Assembly (NCBI GenBank): GCA_964649895.1
Contig: CAZYRX010000063.1
Coordinates: 1 to 11,046, forward strand
Length of the DNA: 11,046 nucleotides
From: Halanaerobium sp964649895
Lineage (GTDB): Bacteria; Bacillota; Halanaerobiia; Halanaerobiales; Halanaerobiaceae
Reading direction: 5' to 3'
Part shown: in pieces, positions 6,288 through 11,046 of the stretch
Layout: every line of letters begins with the position of its first letter
Numbering within the stretch: position 1 is the first letter of the stretch
Translations under genes and position numbers: made by a program
The notes under the pieces: model-generated
The model's input: the letters and a program-made list of their open reading frames with translations, nothing else
Told to the model about the DNA's origin: nothing
Database searches by the model: none

Positions 6288-7430
6288 TTATTTTAAATCA
6301 GATTTTATCTTTTCCTGATCATACTCTTCAAATCTTTGACTTTCTGCCCATTCCAGCATAGACTCATATTCTTCATGATCGGGATTTGAGATAATTCGCA
6401 TGAATTCATTGAAACCACCCACTCCTCCTACATCCTCAGGGGGTGCTGTGCCTGCACCTTCCATAAAAGTTGGCTTATTCGACTTATAATCTTCTATAAT
6501 TTTTTCAGTTTCCAGATAATGCTGCCAGTTATCCCCATAATCATAAATATATTTGATTCTGGCTGGTAGAACATCTTTAAGTTTAACTTCATTTTCAATT
6601 TTGAGCTCAAAATCTTCATGATCATAATTTAGCTCATGTTTATTGTATTCAAGATTTTCTTGATCTGCTGTAAGATTTAATACAGCTTTATAACCATCGC
6701 GATGATATTCACCATGATTCCAATTTTTTGTATCATCTTTTTCTTCACTGTAGACAAAAAACTCATGCAGATGATAATCCTGCCAGTTATAGAGTTTTTG
6801 TATGATCTTATGCAGTTCCCTAAAATTATAATTTAGGGGTACTATTATTTTTCTCCAGGCTTCATATTCACCCAGTTCAAGCTCAACTTTTAAAACTGCA
6901 GCATGAGTCTGAATTATCTCTTCTTCACCAAAATATTCTGCTAATTTTTGCTGCATAAGTTTATCAGCATAAAAATATTCGTTATTATCATTTTTTCTGG
7001 GCATATTATTTATATTTTTTATTTCTGCAGACTGATAAATTTCATTTTCATTCAATCTATCAGCAAATCTTTTGGCCAATTTACATGAATAATTCATTCT
7101 AGCTATATGACTTCTATTTTTTGCTTTCTGATAGCAAAATTCTTCGAATTGACTTAAATATTTTTCTATTAAACCTGCTTTAATTCCTTCATGTTGAAAA
7201 GCCCTTCTTATCCCCTCTTTGATCCGATCGGGAAAATTATTAAAATCATCTTTTGTCATTCCATATAATATAACCGTATAATCAGAAGCATCATTGACTA
7301 AAACAGCTGCTTTTCTCCGATTAATCCTAAGAAAATTGGCATGCCAGGAAAATAAGGGTGGTCTTTCTTTTTGCACAAGTTCTTCCAAGTTTAATTCATT
7401 TCTTAACTTAGTTGTTGCCTGAATCAGCAT
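6288..7430 (-). CDS. DUF6933-plasmid pRiA4b ORF-3-like fusion protein
   Basis: A 380-residue protein with two recognisable parts. Residues 1 to about 135 look like DUF6933: 'MLIQATTKLRNEL', then 'PLFSWHANFLRINRRKAAVL' (25-44), 'VNDASDYTVILYG' and 'EGIKAGLIEKYL'. Residues about 176-372 match the plasmid pRiA4b ORF-3 family: 'LELGEYEAWRKIIVPLNYNF', 'LHKIIQKLYNWQDYHLHEF', 'YIYDYGDNWQHYLETEKI' (294-311) and the glycine-rich 'GAGTAPPEDVGGVGGF' (325-340). Neither domain has a proven function; pRiA4b-type proteins occur often near mobile or accessory DNA. AAAGGA lies nine bases before the ATG, and an extended -10 promoter lies about 50 bases upstream. It leads the run with the membrane protein and DUF429 genes. 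Confidence 0.88.
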   Translation of the reverse strand: MLIQATTKLRNELNLEELVQKERPPLFSWHANFLRINRRKAAVLVNDASDYTVILYGMTKDDFNNFPDRIKEGIRRAFQHEGIKAGLIEKYLSQFEEFCYQKAKNRSHIARMNYSCKLAKRFADRLNENEIYQSAEIKNINNMPRKNDNNEYFYADKLMQQKLAEYFGEEEIIQTHAAVLKVELELGEYEAWRKIIVPLNYNFRELHKIIQKLYNWQDYHLHEFFVYSEEKDDTKNWNHGEYHRDGYKAVLNLTADQENLEYNKHELNYDHEDFELKIENEVKLKDVLPARIKYIYDYGDNWQHYLETEKIIEDYKSNKPTFMEGAGTAPPEDVGGVGGFNEFMRIISNPDHEEYESMLEWAESQRFEEYDQEKIKSDLK

Positions 7431-7480
7431 ATATATCAGTCCTTTAACCGTGATTTATTTTAAATATCGATTTCATTCTG

Positions 7481-7489
7481 ATTATATCA
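7481..7489 (-). promoter_or_regulatory. Extended -10 promoter for the DUF6933-pRiA4b operon
   Basis: Minus-strand TGATATAAT (7489-7481) is a perfect extended -10, identical to the one before the restriction-modification operon. The corresponding -35 region is only weakly conserved (TTTATT or TTTTAT). The predicted start is near 7474, giving a leader of about 44 bases. It lies in the 135-base intergenic region after the UPF0158 gene. Confidence 0.5.
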
Positions 7490-7565
7490 CAGAAGATATG
7501 TTAATAAAATCATTGTGCATTTCAAGTCTGTGTAAAATTATATATTTTAATAGATTCTTTTTTGA

Positions 7566-8045
7566 TCAGGATGAAGAGGGTTTCTCTTGATATTCAATAT
7601 TATTTTCTTCACACCATTCAATTGCTATTTTTCTATATCTCTGCTCTTTATAATCATACCATTTATCTTCAATGTCATACTGGTGAATTTTTTCTTTAAA
7701 TCTTCTAAAAGCCCCGCTTCCGCGAATAGAGTAAAGTAATTCTTCACTCAATTCTTCATTTTCAATCGAATAACAAAAATCTTCTATAATACTATAATCA
7801 TCAATTTCATAATCATCAGGAAGTCTTATATAGTCATCAGTCGAAATAATATCTTCTGCAGCTTTAATATTCTCCTGCTTCCATTCTGGAAATTCATTTG
7901 TATCATAATCTTCTTCGGCTGCTCTTAATTCATCATCCATTATCATGAAAACTACACCCGTTTTTTTATAATAAAAATAATTACTTTCTCTAGTTCGAAG
8001 TTCCAATGCTTCTAACACATCATCTAAATCAACTTTAAGACTCAT
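7566..8045 (-). CDS. UPF0158 family protein
   Basis: A 159-residue acidic, soluble protein of the uncharacterised UPF0158 family. Diagnostic features are 'LPDDYEIDDYSIIEDFCYSI' (75-94), 'GSGAFRRFKEKIHQYDIED' (109-127) and the C-terminal 'YRKIAIEWCEENNIEY' (137-152). The N-terminal part contains a beta-hairpin-like 'FYYKKTGVVFMIMDD'. No biochemical role is established for the family, so none is assigned. The ATG at 8043-8045 is preceded by GAGGTG, which overlaps the TAG stop of the DUF6155 gene; only 12 bases separate the two genes, so translation is probably coupled. No clear terminator follows, only an AT-only hairpin near 7535-7550 without a GC stem. Confidence 0.88.
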   Translation of the reverse strand: MSLKVDLDDVLEALELRTRESNYFYYKKTGVVFMIMDDELRAAEEDYDTNEFPEWKQENIKAAEDIISTDDYIRLPDDYEIDDYSIIEDFCYSIENEELSEELLYSIRGSGAFRRFKEKIHQYDIEDKWYDYKEQRYRKIAIEWCEENNIEYQEKPSSS

Positions 8046-8057
8046 ATTTTAGCACCT

Positions 8058-8591
8058 CTATTCCTGATAATAATAATCAAAAATATCTATCATATTACAA
8101 GAAAATCCCCATCCAATATTATCCGATTCTTCTAAAATATTTTTGCATCTGTCACGAAAATATACCTGGAGATCATTATCTATAATCATTTTTAAGGCTT
8201 TATCAAAAGTTTTTTCTATATTGTCATATAAAGGAACTCCAATGTCACCATATCTATTTGTAAATTCAACTCCATATTCAACATGAGATAATTGTAAGTC
8301 AATAATTAACTTTTTGTTATCAGAAATTTTCTTGAAGTCCGTTAAAGCTTTTTTCATTAATTTAAAGTTTAAGCCTGACTTTCCTTTATAGATAACAAAC
8401 TCTTCTTTTATTATTTTCTTGTATTTATTAAGGATTTTAACTTCATATTCAGGTTTTATTTTTATTAAAAAATATTCTCTTAACTCAGAATAATTTTTTG
8501 TTAAAGATACTAGTTCTTCTATTATATCCTGCTTTTCTTGTTTATTTAAAAACTTTCTTAACTCTTTTATTTTTAAATCTATTTTTCCCAA
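8058..8591 (-). CDS. DUF6155 family protein
   Basis: A 177-residue, lysine-rich, soluble protein resembling DUF6155. Features seen: an N-terminal helical 'IKELRKFLNKQEKQDIIEEL', 'KYKKIIKEEF' (56-65), the central 'VEYGVEFTNRYGDIGVPLYD' (104-123), a helix 'EKTFDKALKMI' (126-136), and the terminal 'IGWGFSCNMIDIFDYYY'. Function is unknown. The start is TTG at 8591-8589: GGAG (8603-8600) lies eight bases upstream and no in-frame ATG precedes it. It forms a tight pair with the downstream UPF0158 gene, whose ribosome site overlaps this gene's stop. I found no convincing promoter in the roughly 200 bases upstream, which are AT-rich and hold one tiny open frame. Confidence 0.85.
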   Translation of the reverse strand: MGKIDLKIKELRKFLNKQEKQDIIEELVSLTKNYSELREYFLIKIKPEYEVKILNKYKKIIKEEFVIYKGKSGLNFKLMKKALTDFKKISDNKKLIIDLQLSHVEYGVEFTNRYGDIGVPLYDNIEKTFDKALKMIIDNDLQVYFRDRCKNILEESDNIGWGFSCNMIDIFDYYYQE

Positions 8592-8626
8592 AATATCAAC
8601 TCCAAAACTTACTTATTTATATTAAT

Positions 8627-8707
8627 TTAATAAAATATTGTATAGAAATCATCATTTTCACAGTTTCTGCTGCTATTATTTTCTTCCATGTAAAATTGTC
8701 CTCTCAT
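8627..8707 (-). CDS. Possible 26-residue small ORF, doubtful
   Basis: An open frame of 26 codons begins MRGQFYMEENNSSRNCEN and ends with TAA. AAAGGA lies six bases before the first ATG, and GAGAGGA lies before a second in-frame ATG. It is hydrophilic, with one cysteine, no membrane segment and no family I recognise. It lies in the 206-base interval between the mcrB-like stop and the DUF6155 gene, and could be a leader, a remnant or chance. Apart from it and a weak 6-bp hairpin at 8765-8786, I see nothing in this interval. Confidence 0.2.
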   Translation of the reverse strand: MRGQFYMEENNSSRNCENDDFYTIFY

Positions 8708-8797
8708 ATAAAATCCTTTATATGTTGGCTTTTTATCTAATATATTTATTCCATCCAAACTCTACAACATGGTTGAAATTATGTTGCGTTAAGATAA

Positions 8798-10513
8798 TTA
8801 CAACCAATAGGAAGTAAAGCCATCTTCTTCATAGCGGCGTACCATATATGCTGTCTTTTCAGCTGATTCTGGATATTTTAAATCTTCTTTATAATCTTGA
8901 TAGTGTTTCCACATATCATCAGCTATATTTGTGTTTTCTGTACTGAAATCTTTCCCTGCAAAGAATTGAAATAATTCAACCAATACTTTTTTGATGATCA
9001 TTGAACTATCCTGAATTCTAGGTAGTACTTTTTGCAGTATTTCCTTATCAAAAGCTGTTTCCTTTTTCAACAGATTTTTATCTAAAGCTTGAATAATATA
9101 GAAGTTTATCTCATCTCTGATCCTATAGCCTACCTGCAGATTTGCTTTTTTTAATATTTGGTTTAATTCTTTTAATTCTTCAGTTATTTCTTCTATTTTG
9201 TCTTTTTTAGCTGGCAGCAGATCTTTTAGCTTCAGATAATTAGTTTTTAAAAATTCATTTTTTAATTTTAATTTTTCTGCTTCTAAATTAACATAGTCTT
9301 CTTCTAAAAAAGCAGTTAGTTTGATCTGATTAAATTCTATAGTATTTGCTCTATCTAATACTTTTTTGCTGAAAGGATGAGTAGTCTCATCCATGTTAAC
9401 TGTACCAATAATATAGAGATTATCAGGTAAATATAGCTCTCCATATTTAGCTAAAGCACCAGTACTATCACGATCATCAAATTCATTCTCTGAGAATATT
9501 TTATCTGTTTTGATTCTAGCATCTTCAAAATATCTAGTTTCCATTTTTGATAAGAAATCACTAAAATAATATTCTACTCTAGCTAAGTTCATNNNNNNNN
9601 NNNNNNNNNNNNNNNNNNNNNNNNNNNNNNNNNNNNNNNNNNNNNNNNNNNNNNNNNNNNNNNNNNNNNNNNNNNNNNNNNNNNNNNNNNNNTCTTGGTA
9701 AATTTCCATCATTTTAACTAAATCATCTATTAACTCTGATTCTGTGAATTGTTCATTAATCAATTTATCTGCATCATATTTTTTATAGCAGATATTAGAT
9801 AACTCATAATCTTTACCTTTTCCATCTTCGGCTAGGTCAATTTCATTATCTGTTTTGAAATCACGCAAGTTCATCTCATTTCGTAATCTATCTCGATTAT
9901 TTATAAATTCTTCTTTAGTACTGCGGGTTACTCCCTGATTAAAGGTTAGATAAACTCGCTCCATATCTTGAGAAAAAAGATAAACTACATATACACCTTC
10001 TTGAGTGGTAGTTGTTATATCTTTATTCATAATAGCCAGCCAAGGTACTTTAGCCCAATTACCCATTCCAATTGAGCCTTTTATTTGATAATCTTCAATA
10101 TCAAAATGTAAAGCTAATTGTTCTTTTAAATATTTTGGTAATTCATGGCGCATTAAATCTCCTAATTCATGACCAGCAAATTCTTCATGTAATCTTGCGT
10201 CTCTATATTCTGAAACTATTTTTGATAAGTAATCCCTAAAAACATTATTTTTCTTTTTGGTATTTGATAAATCATCTAAATTTATAATTTTATATTCACC
10301 GCGATCACTAAGAAATTTAATTTTTTTATCATCTCTTAACTTTTGAAGTGTCTGGCGTATTTTATCTCTAACATGATTATTGTTGGGAAACACATTTTGA
10401 AAATGATCTTCAAAATAATATATATCATCCAAAGTAAATGTATCTCCAATTTTCCAATTATCTTTAATTATTTTATAAACTTCTTCTTTCCAAGACAAAC
10501 TATATTCCTCCAT
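8798..10513 (-). CDS. McrB-like type IV restriction GTPase with N-terminal winged helix, interrupted by gap
   Basis: Residues 8-77 resemble the winged-helix domain of DpnI and Dam-replacing endonucleases ('FTLDDIYYFEDHF', 'FPNNNHVRDKIRQTLQKLRD'). Residues 91 to about 272 match MrcB_N/DUF3578 ('IGMGNWAKVPWLAIM', 'GVYVVYLFSQDMERVYLTFN'). After the gap the frame resumes at 'MNLARVEYYFSDFLSKMETR', the segment just after Walker B in McrB-type AAA+ GTPases. It continues through 'YIIGTVNMDETTHPFSKKVL' (sensor 1/signature region) and a helical C-terminus. Walker A and Walker B are not visible and should lie in the gap, which must exceed 100 bases; the apparent in-frame passage is not evidence. McrB proteins power DNA translocation and work with an McrC nuclease. 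Start: ATG (10513) has a weak ribosome site, whereas GGAGGA lies seven bases before an in-frame TTG (10498-10496), possibly the true start. Confidence 0.87.
   Translation of the reverse strand: MEEYSLSWKEEVYKIIKDNWKIGDTFTLDDIYYFEDHFQNVFPNNNHVRDKIRQTLQKLRDDKKIKFLSDRGEYKIINLDDLSNTKKKNNVFRDYLSKIVSEYRDARLHEEFAGHELGDLMRHELPKYLKEQLALHFDIEDYQIKGSIGMGNWAKVPWLAIMNKDITTTTQEGVYVVYLFSQDMERVYLTFNQGVTRSTKEEFINNRDRLRNEMNLRDFKTDNEIDLAEDGKGKDYELSNICYKKYDADKLINEQFTESELIDDLVKMMEIYQXXXXXXXXXXXXXXXXXXXXXXXXXXXXXXXXXXMNLARVEYYFSDFLSKMETRYFEDARIKTDKIFSENEFDDRDSTGALAKYGELYLPDNLYIIGTVNMDETTHPFSKKVLDRANTIEFNQIKLTAFLEEDYVNLEAEKLKLKNEFLKTNYLKLKDLLPAKKDKIEEITEELKELNQILKKANLQVGYRIRDEINFYIIQALDKNLLKKETAFDKEILQKVLPRIQDSSMIIKKVLVELFQFFAGKDFSTENTNIADDMWKHYQDYKEDLKYPESAEKTAYMVRRYEEDGFTSYWL
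9593..9692. other. Assembly gap (100 N) inside the mcrB-like gene
   Basis: Exactly 100 undetermined bases, a placeholder gap. The flanks belong to the same protein type: the end of MrcB_N on one side and the post-Walker-B segment on the other. The missing piece should encode the linker and nucleotide-binding motifs, typically well over 33 residues, so the true gap is probably several hundred bases. Confidence 0.98.
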
Positions 10514-10516
10514 TCT

Positions 10517-10762
10517 TTAAACTTTTAACCACTCACTATCTGGTCTAGCAATTAAACTCGCATTATTATAAGCCATATCCATTGTTAAGCAAGTATGACC
10601 TGTCTAATATCCATCATTTTTATTTATCGCTAATGCTAAATCAATATTTTCATGATCAATTAAACATATGGGTAAAAGCAATTGTATTCTTCCATTATAT
10701 TATTCTGGTACTGCAATTTTATAATCTAATTTTTAGAGAAGTACTCTTCAGACCAGAATGTC
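10517..10762 (-). pseudogene. Remnant of a DUF3825-type gene (C-terminal end)
   Basis: One minus-strand frame reads, with four internal stops, as a protein C-terminus: 'LDYKIAVPE', stop, 'YNGRIQLLLPICLIDHEN', 'IDLALAINKNDGY', stop (TAG, 10606-10604), 'TGHTCLTMDMAYNNASLIA', 'RPDSEWLKV', natural stop (10519-10517). Two further stops (TGA, TAA) lie in the first dozen codons. The hallmarks 'IQLLLP', 'LTMDMAYNNA' and 'RPDSEWL' resemble, as I recall it, the end of DUF3825 proteins; that family name needs a search. Both the TAA after 'PE' and the TAG after 'GY' could derive from tyrosine codons. The remnant fills the space between the mcrC stop (10771) and mcrB, so it is an insertion scar or a once-intact neighbour now decayed. 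The N-terminal part is absent. Confidence 0.65.
10565..10592 (-). promoter_or_regulatory. Candidate promoter for the mcrB-like gene inside the gene remnant
   Basis: Minus strand: -35 TTGCTT (10592-10587), a 16-base spacer, and -10 TATAAT (10570-10565). The start would be near 10558, about 45-60 bases before the mcrB-like start codon. It lies inside the decayed DUF3825-like frame, where it would give mcrB a promoter independent of mcrC. Confidence 0.35.
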
Positions 10763-10770
10763 AATCTTTT

Positions 10771-11046
10771 TTAATTGTTAAATATATCTGAATCTAAATC
10801 TTTATTTTCAATATCATCTAAAAGCTTTTCAATATTCAAACCCCGAGCTATTATCTCAATCTTTATTTCTCTAGCTAAATTATTAAGAGAAAAAGTTTCT
10901 TTTTTAATTTTAGTACTTGGATAAAATAAATAAACTTGATCTATCTTTTCTTTATTGGCTAATGCATAAGCAGTTAATTGATATAAATCAGAAGCTGATA
11001 CTTTCTTCTGCTCATAATTCTTATATTTTGCATCAGCTATTTTAAT
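10771..11046 (-). CDS. McrC-like type IV restriction nuclease subunit, C-terminal part
   Basis: The last 91 codons of a gene that enters from the right edge. It begins 'IKIADAKYKNYEQKKVSASD', the McrC 'DAKYK' motif of its PD-(D/E)XK nuclease fold. 'DLYQLTAYALANKEKIDQ', 'VYLFYPS' and a charged helical tail ending 'DLDSDIFNN' follow. McrC is the nuclease partner of McrB GTPases in methyl-directed type IV restriction. The DUF524/McrC N-terminal region is outside the window. The gene ends about 260 bases upstream of the mcrB-like gene on the same strand, so mcrC precedes mcrB, opposite to the usual order. They may or may not be cognate. Confidence 0.82.
   Translation of the reverse strand: MKIADAKYKNYEQKKVSASDLYQLTAYALANKEKIDQVYLFYPSTKIKKETFSLNNLAREIKIEIIARGLNIEKLLDDIENKDLDSDIFNN

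Noticed and set aside
7535..7551. AT-only inverted repeat TAAAAT/ATTTTA after the UPF0158 gene, considered as a terminator.
   Set aside because: It has no GC pairs in the stem and is followed by no clear T-run on the transcript strand.
8765..8786. Hairpin CAACAT/ATGTTG after the mcrB-like stop, considered as a terminator.
   Set aside because: The stem is only 6-7 bp with a 10-base loop and no T-run follows, so it does not qualify as an intrinsic terminator.
10740..10770. TTGACA just after the mcrC stop on the minus strand, considered as a -35.
   Set aside because: No acceptable -10 hexamer lies 16-18 bases downstream.
10582..10791. A plus-strand 69-codon frame near the right end.
   Set aside because: It is antisense to the DUF3825-like remnant and the mcrC end and is rich in Leu/Phe/Tyr as expected for AT-rich shadow sequence.

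Overview
The window is AT-rich, bacterial and gene-dense. Shine-Dalgarno sites are strong (GGAGG type), there are TTG starts, and the promoters look sigma-A-like. The protein content (FmdA-type amidase, UPF0158, DUF6155, a DUF6933/pRiA4b fusion) suits a low-GC anaerobic firmicute. Halanaerobium or a relative is my best guess, from protein style only. Two runs of exactly 100 N (5957-6056 and 9593-9692) show a scaffolded draft assembly, and both cut genes.

Region 1 (1-2800) is ordinary metabolism. A small four-cysteine protein and a Dabb-domain protein form a minus-strand pair. An acetamidase/formamidase carrying a CxxC zinc-ribbon-like insert has its own terminator and a good promoter. A YbhB/PEBP-family gene is divergent from the amidase and ends at a hairpin shared with the convergent methyltransferase gene.

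Region 2 (2800-5100) is a complete type II restriction-modification pair on the minus strand. A HindVP-family PD-(D/E)XK endonuclease gene is followed by an m5C DNA methyltransferase gene. The promoter ahead of the pair (-35 TTGAAC, 17-bp spacer, extended -10 TGATATAAT) is overlapped by a GAAC-N4-GTTC dyad matching the core of the firmicute LexA/SOS box. This is the most notable regulatory signal in the window.

Region 3 (5200-8710) is all minus strand. It holds a DUF6933-pRiA4b ORF-3 fusion, a truncated small membrane protein and a DUF429 protein, the last two broken by the first gap. Upstream of them lies a translationally coupled DUF6155-UPF0158 pair.

Region 4 (8798-11046) is a type IV McrBC-like restriction locus with unusual features. 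The McrB-like GTPase has an N-terminal winged helix resembling that of DpnI/Dam-replacing enzymes, then an MrcB_N (DUF3578) domain. Its nucleotide-binding core lies in the second gap. The only McrC visible (C-terminal 91 residues) lies upstream of mcrB instead of downstream. Between them is a decayed gene whose reading frame, with four internal stops, resembles the C-terminus of DUF3825 proteins.

From about 2800 to the right edge the window therefore looks like a defence-type accessory region: a type II system, a type IV methyl-directed system, gene remnants and several poorly characterised small genes. I saw no tRNA, rRNA, CRISPR array, insertion sequence or integrase.
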